NCBI RefSeq assembly: GCF_000208745.1
Contig: NC_030851.1
Location: forward strand, 32,243,834-32,307,833
DNA from: Theobroma cacao
Lineage: Eukaryota; Streptophyta; Magnoliopsida; Malvales; Malvaceae
DNA: 64,000 bases
Direction of reading: 5' to 3'
Shown here: one piece after another, positions 38,442 through 53,961 of the stretch
Numbering within the stretch: position 1 is the first letter of the stretch
How the letters are laid out: each line of letters begins with the position of its first letter
Position numbers and translations under genes: made by a program
Notes under the pieces: generated by a model
What the model was told of the DNA's origin: nothing
The model's database searches: none
Seen by the model: the letters and a program-made list of their open reading frames with translations, nothing else

Positions 38442-39023
38442 TTAAGCAGCAGAGGGTGCAGGAATGTAGGAAACGGCAGGGTCAGGCAGTGAAGCCATGA
38501 TTGATGGCTTTGATGAAAACGTTTGGTCTGCCTCTGGAACTGGGTTTTGATCTGCATTCATATCCAGAGACTCATCGTTGTAAATGTCCCACCATTTTGC
38601 CACTAGCATCTTGACGTCCTCTCTGTCCATGTTCGCCTCCTTTCCTGTGTACCTCCATGGTTTTGATCCCTATTTGATTTCCACAAGATAACAACAAATT
38701 AATGCAGACAAAGGTTATTTATCAAGTTGAAATTTCAGTACAATTAATTAATTGTGGTTATTGTTAGATAATTAATTCAGTGGCATACAATATATACTTA
38801 AATTAATTTGTATAAGTAATACAGCTGATGAATTTGAAGGTAAGACAACACTTACAGCTGCACAATAGTGGACCACCTTTATCTTGTCAAGCTCCACATT
38901 CTCTGGGTGGCGCCATAACATTGCAAGAACCAGGTTGTATACGAGAGGGATGGGTTTGTACACTTTTTGGAAAAACATATTCAAGAAATCCTGTCAATTT
39001 TTGCAATCAAGAAGAAAATTAGA

Positions 39024-39070
<47 letters not shown>

Positions 39071-39075
39071 ATTAN

Positions 39076-39117
<42 letters not shown>

Positions 39118-40331
39118 GATTTATTAATTTTGTTGATATATAGAAACCAATTAAGATTTAAGTGATCAGTACCTGCTCTGCAAATGGAGTTGGTGGGGTG
39201 ATCTGCAGAGTCTCAAGCAGGCTATCGTAAGTCAAACAGCTAGGCTCAAACACGAACATGCCGGCGTTGAAGTACAGAGGAGGAGGAGATCCCATCTCCG
39301 CCGGCCATGTCACCTTATCAGGGCACTGCTGGCAGTAACCAATAGAGTATTGGCGTGAATGGCTCCATACCTTCTCGCAAAAGCAGTCCATTACAGCATA
39401 GAAGTAGCCGTCTGGTGTGTCAAGAAGATGGTCTATGTTCTCGTACACTTGAATATCCGCATCCAAATACACCATCTTGCTGTACTCCTCGAACTGTTAA
39501 CATGATCGGTTGTATCATCAAAATTTACGCCACCTCAGACTAAAACCATGGATTTCTTTTACAATATTCCATTAAGACATTTAACTCAGGGTTTTTATTA
39601 CTTGAATCTGCAAACTACTCTTTGGTTCCTAGATTCTGGGATCAGAGATAGACTGGATTGATGGGAGATCAAGCTAATTTTATTTACTTACTAAAGATTG
39701 AATTATATATATATATATATATAATATAATATTATTGGTAATAAAGGAAAAAGCTTACTGCCATGGAGATAATTAGGTAACTAGACACAGACTAAAGTAA
39801 CAAAAAAAGATGCTTCTGAAATTAATAATATGATATTGATGCCTTTGTTTCAACTTTGGATTTAAATGTTGTGTAGATCAAATTAAACAAAAAAAAAAAA
39901 GGAGTAGGTGGTATCTATTTTCGTTTGTACGGACTTTATTCTATAACGAATCAATGGAATGGATGATATATATATATATATATGTTGGTTTTACATTTAC
40001 TTACGTTCCATATACGAAGCTTGGAGTAATTGATGACGTAGTAGGCCATGGCAAAGTGAACCTGGTTCTGTGGTGGATAAATAGGCTCGATCTCCCGAAC
40101 AATGCAACCTTGGGACCTCAAAATCTCTCGGTGTTCCTCAGGCACATCGGGCAAGATAGCAACTACAAGAGGGTATGCACTCTTGACCTTGCGCAAACCC
40201 TTGGCCAATCCAACCACCCCTTTAACGTAATCACCATTACCAGCTAAAAATGTTACGTAAGCCTTCTTCGAGTAGCCTCCGTTAACCTTGCCCGAGGTTG
40301 AAAAGACGTCCAAGGGCACTCCCGGGGCCAT
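38442..40331 (-). CDS. GolS: Galactinol synthase, GT8 family (4 exons, 336 aa)
   Basis: Minus-strand exons are 40331-40005, 39493-39173, 38990-38856 and 38669-38442, all GT-AG phase 0. The enzyme transfers galactose from UDP-galactose to myo-inositol to make galactinol, the committed step of raffinose-family oligosaccharide synthesis, in the cytosol. The sequence shows KAYVTFLAGNGDYVKGVVGL at the start of the GT8 fold, the metal-binding DxD motif (YLDADIQ, Asp120 and Asp122), CFCEKVWSHS, GYCQQCPDKV, YFNAGMFVFEP, and the family's C-terminal pentapeptide APSAA. Length is typical for plant GolS (325-345 aa). Family members are usually induced by drought, cold, heat or ABA; upstream I see only an ACGTGT core at 40901-40906, about 570 bp before the start, which is suggestive at most. 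Intron 2 is largely a (TA)n microsatellite. Confidence 0.97.
39027..39113. repeat. (TA)n microsatellite with an assembly N, inside GolS intron 2
   Basis: Two AT-dinucleotide tracts, about 39027-39066 and 39076-39113, flank 'attatta' and a single N at 39075. They fill about half of the 182-bp intron 2. The true length is probably uncertain, because the N marks a position the assembler could not resolve. Confidence 0.95.
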
Positions 40332-43300
40332 TTCTACTGCAAGCTTTTTAAGTGATCTATAGAGGTGATGATCAGAAAATGTGGAGAGGGGCCAAGAGGC
40401 TTAGTTTTGAGGAGTGGGAGGAAAGTAAACCAGCAAACTTTTAGGATGCTTGCCACCCTACTAACCTTTACTTCCTGACTTGTATAATGGCACCGTTGGC
40501 CTCCTTAAATACAAGTAAAAAGTGGCCTAAATTCACCCCCAAATGAACTCCAAATGAAACTCAAATTTAGTATTATTTCGATAGTCCTTTTCATGTTTTC
40601 CTTTAACTATTATTATTTCCTTTGAAAGGTCTAATAAAAATTAAAGGAGAAAAAAAAAACACACACAAAAACGAATGAACATCCTTTACTGTTCAACCTA
40701 CCATATACGTAGCCTTATCATCAAGATAGACGGTTGACATTTTACGGGTCCAAGTCGTAATCGGCTGAAGATCAAAGCCCATTACATTTTTCTATTTACT
40801 TACTAATATATCTAAATAGGAAGGAAAATGCAAAAGGCATTCAAGTCATTTTCGTTTGTGGAAAAATAATAAAGCAAAGAAAACATATAGCATCCATTTT
40901 ACGTGTAGGCGTATTGCAGTGGGATAATAAGCCAGCTCCGAGGTTGGCCTTAATTTGTGAGTGGAAATTAGGGGACACTGCAATATTAATATATGGGAAG
41001 ATCAAGGAGTTTTAACTCAAAACTATGAAAGCTAATTAGCGATTAAGGTTGAATTAGATTAAAGCTAGCTTTGCCAATTAAGCAAGACAAAGAATATACA
41101 GTTGGAAACAGACACAACGTAACGACAAGGTACAACCCATAACAGGATTCGTAACGTCTTGAATAATGAAGGATGATACAGTAGGAAATTAGGAGCTAGC
41201 TCATGCTAGAACTGTCTTCCCAAACAAATGATGTCTTAAATCGTAACTAATTAATCAATGTATAATTAACGACGTGATAATTATTAGCACTTGTATACAT
41301 ATTATCCAATTACGAATACCACCTAGTGATAATTATATGTTGTTTCTGAATTAAGTGAAGTGTTGAGAAAGCAATAAGTTTGTGCCAAAAGTTATGGTCG
41401 ACCAAAGTACAAAATGATTCAAGTGAAAAACAAGTCTCATAGTATCTACTGCAATTGTCAGTGGAAGGGTAACGCTCTGCTACCAGATTTAATTCATTGA
41501 TTGGGTTTGAGGTTGCTTTGCAATTTAGACTTGGAGACTTCCAATGGTGTTTCCTTTGGAAGCATTTGTTGGGGTCCACACTCCAAAGCATCCACTCCAT
41601 TTTTCTTCACACCTTGTTCTTTTTTCCTTTTGTAAAGGTTATTAACAAGTTAAATGCCTGGGAACATTATATGACTATGAAGATGCCCTGAAATTGAGCT
41701 GAGAGTATAATAAGTACAACAAAGCAAATTGATTACTTTAGGTTACTTGCATTAAGCCATTTAATGTCTTGATTCCTAATTATGCAGTTATAATAATCTG
41801 CTGCTAATATGCATGACCCTTTTTATTATTTTTATTTGTTGAGACATTAGGTAATATGTAAATAAAAATATAGAAAGATAAATTATCTTTTTAAAAATGT
41901 AGGTGACTTTGAACTAATCAAAATATGAAGTATTCAAATGGCTCAAGATGGAAGCGGTCATTAACTGATGACTGACGATCTGAAGTCGAAAACAAATTGA
42001 GGACTGATCATTATATTAAAGCAAAAGGTTTAGGAAAAATTATGTGATTGCTTTCAGAATATAACAAACTAATTTGGATCATAATGATTAGTAGGTGCGG
42101 GCCATGGCTACGACAGGTAAAGTGAAAGTTAGAATAAAAAAAATGTTGAAAGAAATAAACTTGCTTTCACTGAATTATCTCTTCTTAATTTATTTACTAG
42201 CTATACCTAGCTAATAGATTATCACTGCCGACAAAGCTTTTATTTTTATTTTTGAAAAGCAATTTTATTAAGCTTATCACCGGTATGTCTTTATAAGTCT
42301 GTGGGCTCGTCGACGAGCTAAAGCTAGCTTTTCAAAGGATAAAACACATGGGAGTTAATCAACTTGGAGAAGAGTCTAGGCAAATAATTAAATTAAGAAA
42401 CTTTGGATAAACTTGTTAATTATATATATATATATATATAGACGAATTAGAATTCAACCAGATTTAAACTACTGAGAGATATTTATGATGGAAACTTGAC
42501 ACCGTGCTTAATTATATTCCGTGTGCTGATATTTAAGGAATTGGTAAAAACAATGGTGAGATATTTGTTATACAAATACGGAATAGCAGTACTGAAGAAG
42601 ATTCTGAGGAGTGAGGCGGCGTTAGATATAGGTAGGGCTGGGTTATGGGAGCTCCAGGTTTTATTTAGGGTTGATCAAGACTCGCGGCCCCTCTGCCTCT
42701 CCACAGTCTTTTTCCGAGAAGGTTTTGTAGGATATTTCTACAATCCTACATCTCAAATCCAATGCTAATGTCGCAGCGTTCAACTGCGCACGGGGACCCA
42801 ATGCTTCCCTCTTGCTCATTAAGTTAACTCAGGTCCCTTAACTTTAATATACATTTTTTGATATATGCAACCTACTTGGGGAACAAAGAATTAAACTGTT
42901 GCAAACGCTTTGTGTATATAAGAAGGGTGAAAAAAGAGGAACAAGATTGAAGAAAAAAGGAGTCCTAGTCCTTGCTCAGATGGTGTTGCATTCACTCCAA
43001 AAGGAATCTCAACTTTTGCCAACCTTCGGAAAATAAATATAGAAAAGAAAAAACTGAAAATATACGATCGAAAGCGTATGTGCGTTACAATATTATCATT
43101 TCAGTCTTAAGGCTGTCCAATTTGTTCTGCAACATAACAAATCTACTAGATTCAACCCAAATGACTAGAAAGTAACAAGTTTGGATAAAAATCTTAGATT
43201 TTATTTAAAGTTGATTCGCACTTGCATGGACAGGAAAGCAAAAAACACAGGGGTTCATGGCAATGGGCCGTAACAGATTCGTTTGATTTTGACATTCACA

Positions 43301-44344
43301 GAAAATCAATCCGATAAATAAGTCTCGACTCTTTCTGGGTGTAGACAAATGCTGAAGCTGTCACTCACGTCGCCAACAAAGCTACCACACATTTCCTATA
43401 ATGCTATCAACTTACTACAATCTCCATATTCCAAAAATCCTGCAAAGTCTCCAACAAGCTTCACCGGTAACTTATTGAAAAATAAATCTTAATTGCTACA
43501 CGAATCTGTTACTGACATTCTGTTTTAATAGTAAGAATGGGAGACCAGAACTTTTTTTATTTCAAATTCAAATTTCTTATTTGATTGTGAATGTAACTTT
43601 ATACTACTTATAAGTGTATCAGCATTTGATAGGATGTACTGCACTACTCCATGGTAGAAGTTATAAATCATAAATTATGGGCTTTGAGACTTGATATGAA
43701 TACCTATTTCAAGATTTTTTTTTTCCTTCTTTTGCTTATCAAAGATAATTTTATTTTGAAACATAAATAATTCTTGTTCTGTGGTCTTCTCTAAAATCAA
43801 ACAATTTATTTGTCTGCTTAAACATATATATGTTTATATATACATAAAAAAAATTCTCTTTTGATAAAAAAAACCTTGTTCATGTATGAAAAATTTTCTT
43901 TTCTCATATTTCAATTAGAAAAAATTTCATGCAAGGGCCAACAAGCAAAAGAAATTTAAATTTTTTTTTTTGAAAAGCAATAAAGAGAGAGAGAGAGAGA
44001 GAGCAAACAAGAAATTATAAAAAGAAGAAGAAAAAACTTACTTGTTAAAAAAAAAAAGATTCATAAAAGAACAAACCTTGTTTTGAATTTCGTTTAGCTT
44101 GGAGTCTAAATAAAGAAAATTGTTCATAGTATTGTTATATGATTAATCAACTATTACACAAGACAATAACCTGTTACTACTTGAAGCATTTCTAGTTACG
44201 GTGTTACGGTCTAAGGTGGTACTACCTAAGGCAGTATGACCTGAAGTGTTACTGTACAATACATTATAGTACAAAACAAAAGCTTTACACTCTAAATTAA
44301 TACATAAGAATTATTTTTTAAAAAAATAATTCTTATACAGGGAA
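40332..44344. other. Intergenic DNA upstream of galactinol synthase
   Basis: About 4 kb without a supported gene. The first few hundred bases on the minus strand should be the GolS promoter and leader. A weak TATTTAAG element on the minus strand lies near 40503-40510. Short open frames at 41310-41600 (-), 42496-42768 (+) and 42972-43175 (+) have no recognised motifs. Low-complexity tracts include (TA)n near 42421-42440 and (GA)n at about 43985-44004. Confidence 0.5.
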
Positions 44345-45240
44345 TAAAATGTAGATAGTCGATTTTGATTAATACCTATTTTTTAAAAAATTATTTTAGA
44401 GCATAATATTGTACAGAGAATAATGAGAACAACCACTACAAAAAAAGTACTACTTCACATAAAACAATTAAAATAAGTGAAGTATTACTTCACACGAAAC
44501 AACTAGAATAAGTGGAGCACTATTTTGCACAGAATAACCACTTCACATGGATGACTGTGGAAGTAATTCGAAATAAGTGATAGAGTTTATGAGTTACTTT
44601 CATCTTGGGATGTTCCAAATAATTTGGCTTGATGGTTCAGACGTGGAGGTAGTTAAGAGGTCTTTCTCTTAAACTTTTCTTGAAGTACAAGTATTTCTCC
44701 CTCTTATCTATTTTTCTTGTACTTTTTCTCGTACACTTTCTTCTTTTAACTTGTTCTTGTATAGCTTTTCATGTATACCCCTTCTTTCTTACTTGACAAC
44801 AAGTTTTATTACACCAAATTACTTCAACAATCACATATTGAATTTCTAACCGTTACTTATTATATGCAATAAAATCATCATTTTAATATCCACATAATGG
44901 ATTTCAGTAACGGTTACTCACATTAAAACTCTTCATAATAATGTCATTCATTATGCACATTAAAACCAATTCTTGAGTAACTGTCATTTTTGGCACTATA
45001 TATAAAAACTTCACAATTCATTTGAGGGATCTTCACTTTTCAAAACTATCTTACTCTCACTCAGAGCTTCTCTCTCTAGCCATCTTATACATTCTCTACC
45101 TATTCTCTTCCATCTGCAACGACACTTAATACTTCAAGAACTACTCCGACCTTCTTCTCCACCGCTTCCAATACATCTCTTACTTATTTACAACGTTTCC
45201 TCTTCCTATCACAAGAACCACCTTTATAGATTCAAAACAG
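44345..45240 (+). repeat. LTR-like repeat, longest copy of the family (copy 2 of 3)
   Basis: It shares its first ~300 bp with 1897-2176 (same orientation) and most of its length with 63051-63790 (inverted). It contains a TATA box (ctatatataaaaac near 44996-45009), followed by a C/T-rich leader with tcactcagagcttctctctc and runs of short pyrimidine motifs. This arrangement matches the U3-R-U5 layout of a plant LTR. No internal retrotransposon domains flank it, so it may be a solo LTR. Exact ends and a target duplication were not established. Confidence 0.6.
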
Positions 45241-45454
45241 ATTTTATTTTGTTTTCGGTGTTTGCCAAAAAATATTTTATAGGAAGCACTGAAGCATTAT
45301 GTGAGATTAATATTATATTAGTAATTACTAACAGTCTGCACGATTAAAAAATAGCCAAAGTTGGGAGATAACTATTTGAGAATGTCCTTGTTTTTCCCTT
45401 CCCACTAAGATAATTTAATACATAAACAAATAAAAATTAGTGAGGCATGAAACT

Positions 45455-45811
45455 TGAAGCTTTCATGCAGGCAAGTGGTGGTACCCGGTAGAGCCTGCTG
45501 CCATTGAAGTGGACAGTGGACAGATGTGGGGCATGGCTGGAAATTTAAATGCGTGTCTTTTCCTTCGCCACCCATGGAATGACCACAAGCTAGCAGCGTT
45601 TAACGAAGCGATTTGTTCATTCAACTACTCATTCGATGTGTGTTTCATGCACCAAAGTTTATTAGTGAGTAGGAGAGTGAAACATACAACTCATATCAGC
45701 TACGAAGAAGGGATATTGAAACTCCAAAAGAATTTCATGACAGATATTATGTTCTTGCAATTTTTTGATTCTTACTCTTCCAATTCTAAACAATATTCCC
45801 AGCAACTTTAA
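45455..45811 (+). other. Unidentified open reading frame
   Basis: A 100-codon frame from the ATG at 45509, preceded in frame by sequence reading WWYPVEPAAIEV back to about 45470. Its first half (SGQMWGMAGNLNACLFLRHPWNDHK) has protein-like composition and higher GC than the surroundings. A candidate acceptor (tgcag) lies at 45466-45470. I recognise no family. It could be one exon of a lost gene, an organelle-derived insert, or chance. Confidence 0.2.
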
Positions 45812-48467
45812 TATGCATGTGGTCAACTAGAAAGTGAGATTTGAAAATGGATGACTGCAAGACAAGAAGATAATTATGTTAGAACATACGAATGTCTTTC
45901 TGCACAAGAAAGAGATTATTACTAGAGCAGTTTTGATTGCTTATGCAGCAATTGATCCTTGATTAAATTGAAAGATTACAAGGCTCCTATTTGAACATGA
46001 AAAAAGGAAAGCTAATTTTCGACTAGTTTTTCCCATCAGAATCCATTCATAATCATTTATAAATCACAATTGACCCCATGTTTGCTTTGCAGCAACAGTG
46101 AAAAAATTTCCAGGAATCCGGCCACATTCTATGCCATCAGATGGAGTAAAATCACATTTTGGCATCTCCTGTTCACTGTAATTGTCTCATAAGCATTAAT
46201 CATGCTGGACTCTAAATAAAATTTTCTTGTCCTAGTCCAGAATAAACTACAAAGTAAAATTTGGCCACCAGAGAAAGTAAGCAAAAACAAAGAAGAAAGA
46301 AACAGTGTTTAATTTTGTTCACATGAATGGATATTTATGCTGTAAGCTTGCCCTTTTATCCTCATGTGGACCCAAACATTGTTCTGTTTTGATTGTCAGG
46401 TCTCCCTCTGGAGGGTCCCAAACCCAAACTATAGAAAATGGAGGAAGCAAGAAAGAAAGCGACTCTGAATAGGCGCTTGAGGTCAAAGACTTTATCCTTC
46501 ACAACGTTAAAATACGTCCTTTAGTTCAAATACGGCTTAGCATTAATTGGCAGTATTCGGATGTGTGTAGGAAACCAGAAACAAAGGCTCAGCCACTCAT
46601 CCTGAGCCTGAGGGAATGGTAGAATCTCAATCACGCACTTCCTGCTTGGAAACGAGACCTCCCAAATAACTCAATAAGGTTTTTAACTTTTTGGTCCTCC
46701 ACGACTTATTCAGGATATTCCCGCTCAACTTGTGCATCAAAAAGACTTTCCTACTCATGTTGAAGTATCTAACTTGTGGTGGAAACTCGAAAGGCACGCC
46801 TGCCATTACATGATTTGGCAGATTGCATATATATCTTATTGGTGTGTGCATATAATTAGCACGTTTCAGATTTGCCTAGATTCTGCAAAACCAATGACCT
46901 TCTGACACTGTATAAGCTCTTAAGCAGGCCAAAAGAAAGAATTTGCAATTTAATTGTATTATTGTGGTACCCATTTGTTACTGAACAATCATTTAAAATA
47001 AAACTAAAGCGCCAAATGACAGAAAAAGCAACCAGATCCATTCAACAAAGTAGAAGTAGTCTGACCTGGGTTCGGTTTGTAGCTATATGAAGAATTTCAA
47101 AGCTGGCATATTCCGTTGCGATTCTCAACTGGTATTTAGTTTGGAGCGAAGTGATGGTTCGCTGGCTAGAGCACTCTAGGAGGGGCACATGGCTTGATAT
47201 GCGGGTCTTTGGAGATTGTTTTTTGAGAGCGACTGTTTGCTCTTTCAATTATTTGTGATTGAAGAGGTGTCCGAACGCCGCACAAATCTGAAAGACATTA
47301 TACGTGTAAAGGCTTTTATATTCAGGGAAAAAAACATCTCTAATCAGTCCAACTCAAATAATTATTCCGAAAAACTAGTGAACAGCAGAATTCCGGCGTT
47401 CACATATAAGAAGAATCCTAAATACCAGGTGCAAAACTATAGCATTTTTAAAAAGAGTCAAATAAAAAAAAAATTAAACAGTTAAAAAAATTATATATAT
47501 AATTCAATTACCCTTCGTCTAAAAGATTAAATAAAATTTAGAAGACATTAAATATATAAAAAAAATACACATTAACAGTAATAATGGTGTTATTTATATA
47601 TATGACTAAATGGAACTATAAAAAAGAGTACCTCTCAAACTTTGAGCACAAAAGTGAAAAAAAAAATAATTTTTCAAACTCGAATAAATTTCCTCTTTAC
47701 TTTGTGTGTTCTACTTTTTTCTTATTTTCTATTTGCCTCATAAACTATTATTTAACATATTAGGTTATTGAATTGAATAATATGTTATGATAAGTTATTA
47801 GGTTAGACTGTTAAAATATAATATGCTATGATAGATTTAAATTTATATTAAAACTTAATGAGTTTAGATTAACAGAATTAATTTTTTTTAACTTTGATAA
47901 GTTTAACATATTAATTAATTTAGGATTTATTTGCTATGCTTAACTAACAATATACTAATCGTAATAATTCTAATTTTATTAAACAGTTTGAATAATAAAA
48001 TTAATTATTAAATAAAAAATTATTTTAAGAGCCGTGACAAATATATATAATAAATAAAATTATATTAAAAAATATATAATTATTTCATTTTATCAATTTT
48101 TATGTATATTCTTGTTATTTAAAGTCTGTAATATACATACTAGAATGTATTGATTATTCTAAATAAAAAATAATATATTGATGAAACTCTAAACAACAGA
48201 TAATACTGTAATTTATATTTGAGAATTATATAATAATTTATTATTTTAAAAATTAAAATTATAAAAAATAAAATTTATAAGATAAAAAAAAATATGACAA
48301 GTATAAGATAAAATCTATATATGATATAATAATAATAAAAAATTAATATGATCGATGGTTCGTAAAAATTTGTGAAATAAAATTTATAGAAATTTAAAAC
48401 ACGACTAAATAAAATAAATAAATATAAATAACAATTATATAAATTAAAAAAAACTAAAACTGAATCA
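45812..48467. other. Intergenic DNA, no gene supported
   Basis: About 2.6 kb. 46380-47300 is less AT-rich and holds a 74-codon minus-strand frame (46627-46851, containing PPQVRYFNMSRKVFLMHK) that I do not recognise. 47480-48460 is extremely AT-rich with no coding potential. Confidence 0.45.
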
Positions 48468-48542
48468 AGCATATAAAATTATTTTATTATTTTTTATTGG
48501 TATTNAGCATATGAAATTATTTTATTATTTTTTATTGGTATT
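48468..48542. repeat. 37-bp direct duplication flanking a single N
   Basis: 48468-48504 and 48506-48542 are the same 37-base sequence with one mismatch (agcatataaaa versus agcatatgaaa), separated only by the N at 48505. This is the pattern left when two contig ends that actually overlap are joined with a placeholder, so it is probably an assembly artefact and not biology. Confidence 0.85.
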
Positions 48543-48544
48543 TA

Positions 48545-48656
48545 TTATTAAATAATATTTTGAGGGGGTTATTAAGAAAATTTATAAAAAATTTAAAAAA
48601 GTTTATATAGTATACAAAAAAAATTTTAAATTTTGGGGGGCCGGGCTCCGCCCCTG
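48545..48656 (-). mobile_element. Probable end of a DNA transposon or related repeat
   Basis: On the minus strand the sequence starts with aggggcggagcccggcccccc and continues into an AT-rich stretch with ttgtatactatataa. A GC-rich GGGGCGGAGCC end next to a run of C/G and then AT-rich DNA is a pattern seen repeatedly at the ends of dispersed plant elements. It directly abuts a more gene-like segment at 48657-48882. Class and opposite end were not found. Confidence 0.3.
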
Positions 48657-48882
48657 ATCCTAATGAAGCTAAGCGGAAAGATAACCAGGTCAAGGGAGGC
48701 GGGGCGCCGTAATTCTCAATAATCCAGTCTCCCTCAATCTGTTGAGGAATAGGCAAATCTGTCTTGCAGAGAACAGCTTCCCCAATCTCTGCTGGTTTTA
48801 GTTGTAAAAGGCAATGGTTGAGCTTACATTCACACCACCATATCAGCCTCAATTGATCCAAACAAAACACGCATTCTTGCAT
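48657..48882 (-). pseudogene. Unidentified coding-like fragment
   Basis: A minus-strand frame beginning MQECVFCLDQLRLIWWCE and containing AEIGEAVLCKTDLPIPQQIE and GDWIIENYGAPPPLTW runs until it meets the transposon-like end at 48656. The composition is protein-like, but no family is recognised. It may be a truncated exon left after an insertion. It lies downstream of the ARF gene, in the same orientation. Confidence 0.25.
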
Positions 48883-49380
48883 TTAGGTTAAGGAAGGCAC
48901 CACCTCATATAAAAAGCTTCTACTCGATCTCGATCTTGAAAGAACGACAGGAGACTGAAATTACAAAGCTCTATCACAGAAACGTCATAAGCACAAGCAT
49001 TTTAACCTATGAATCGGTAGGGTATCAAGTGAACGTGTGCGTCAAAGCAGAAAATGCAAATTTGAATCGTAAAAACCCAAAAATGTAAATGGATCAATTG
49101 CAAAAATGCACAATGAGATTTGATTACAGCCAGAAACATTGCATCCAAAAGGTGTAAATCCAACCGACTGTTTTTTGTTACAATATAGCCTTAAGGTCCT
49201 AACTACAATGCGCATCACCAAACGAAAAAAGGGCATAACAACAATCCAACTGTCTCAGATGAAAATTGGGGGAGAAGGAGAACGATATTATAATAAAAAA
49301 AAAAAAAAAGAAAAAGAAACTAGATAATATTCACCCCTGCATCCAGAATTTCCCATATTGCAAAAATCTTCTCAATAGCT

Positions 49381-51957
<2,577 letters not shown>

Positions 51958-52107
51958 CTTTGGAGATAATCGCAGAGGGATCTGTGAGAGGAAAACGCGA
52001 GAGATTTTGATTTTGAACCAAAAGGGGGAAGAGAGTCAGAGAGAATTTCGAGAAATGAAAGCTTGAGACCAACGCGGAACATGGGGTGAGAAATGCCAAT
52101 TTGGATG

Positions 52108-52114
52108 ATTTATA
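52108..52114 (-). promoter_or_regulatory. TATA box of the ARF gene
   Basis: The minus-strand sequence TATAAAT lies about 30 bp upstream of the inferred transcription start near 52080. It fits the position of the inferred non-coding first exon. Confidence 0.5.
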
Positions 52115-52229
52115 GTGGGAAGGATGCAAGGAGCGGGCCGCGTGGTGTACCACACCAGAAACTTTTCCCGATCCTTTCACAGAAAATAACCAAATTGCCC
52201 CCCATAAAGTATAGCCGTTAGGTTCCAAT

Positions 52230-53961
52230 CAGTCATCGCCACGTCACAGTCACTGTTGTTCACAAAATGCGTGCGATCTCAGACTCCCCAGACAACCAGC
52301 TTTGACCTCTGTCATGCACAAAGACATAAATTTTAATTTAATAAATAAATTAATCATTTCAAAATTTATTATTAAAATGATTAAAGATAACAATTAAAAA
52401 ACATTGACATGAAATATATAATTAAATTATTGTTTAATTTTTTAATATAGTAAAAAAATTCATTTTGGATATTAGCCAATCTTATTATTGCATTACAATT
52501 TAATACAAACAAATCTATCACCTAACAATGCATGGTGAAATATTTAAAAATGTAAGTTAATATTATCTAAAAAAAAGAAAATCCAACAACATGCATGACC
52601 ATACCTGCCTCATATTTTTTAAGTGAATGGCAATCATTTTAGTAAAAAAAAAAAAGTAAAATATATTATTTTTGTTAATGTTTCTTTCATAACTGTATAA
52701 AAATAAAAAGCATTGTTAAATGCATAATTACCATAATCAATTTTTAAAAAAAGTATTTGATTATTAGGTGAATAGTTCAATAGCTGAATAAGCAGTTAAA
52801 CTGTATATTTAATTTTTTATTTAAACATATTGATATATAATATGTTATTATATATTTAAATAATAAAATTTAAAGAATATTTACAAACATTTAAGGGATT
52901 TTAATTTAGTATAATTTTTTGACTATGAATCAACCCGAGTCAAAATCCGTTTAACCATATGAGTTAATAAAAAAACCCAACAAGCTTGCGAATTTGACCA
53001 AGTTTGACCAGTTCAATAAGTTGGATTAACGATTTGGTTCAATTTTAATAAATATGGTTAAATGCACATATATATGGCGACCAAGTAATAACATACATGT
53101 ATGCTGTAGACCTTAATCATGGGTTAGTGCTTTACGCTCCTAAGAAACTGCGGCAACATCACAATAAGCAAGCAATCTTGTAAATCTATCCCCTGCCTTA
53201 AAAAGGTGCAAGAGATAAGAAGCATAAAACATGCGTTCATGGGTTTATGCAGTTGACGTCACAGTTGCATTGGTCTGGTAGAAGGCTTCTAAAGATTCAA
53301 AACCACAACACCAAGCCATATTCATATCCCATCATTTGAGGAGACCAATATGTAACTATTAATTAATAAGGGAAAGAAAAGCGACCACAAGTAAATAATT
53401 AATCGATACGCCCTTATGTACAGTGAATAACACCCCAAAAGGAATATCTTCCAAGCCCACGTCTTGGAGTGAGGAGCATCTGAAAGCTAGGGCATCCTGG
53501 GCACACAATTACTATCACAGTTTGCTGCCATGCAGGTGGTGATCCACGTGGGAATCATCATACATATAGCTGGTTGAAACGAAACCATGCAGTACACCCA
53601 CCCATGAGGTTCAAACCTATATCCAATGACACGGCCAGAAAAAGAATATATTTACTATCATTCACAATTGCAGATCAGGTTTACATCCTCAATAGCTGTC
53701 GCAAAGAGCCTTGTTATAAAATCCAGAGTATTGTCTAAAAAAGCACAGCGGCTGTTGGAAAACCTATCAGATCTTGTGAGTGATTTTTGGCCCAGTCAGC
53801 TTCATCTACTGTGGAATCTGTTTGCCATAACACGCAAAACCTCAAAATATTGAAGGGTTTGAGTCCCAAGTGGGGAGAGAGTCCAGGGGAGGCAAGCTAA
53901 ATATACCATTGACCATTGTATTTACAAAAGCCAGTGAACATCCCAAACTTGTTTATGAGGA
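52230..53961. other. Intergenic DNA between VPS34 and the ARF gene
   Basis: About 1.7 kb. The part next to the ARF gene is its promoter. 52320-53090 is extremely AT-rich without coding potential. 53590-53961 is more GC-balanced and presumably contains the VPS34 3' UTR. The 75-codon frame at 53626-53853 (+) is antisense to that UTR and has no motif. Confidence 0.5.
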
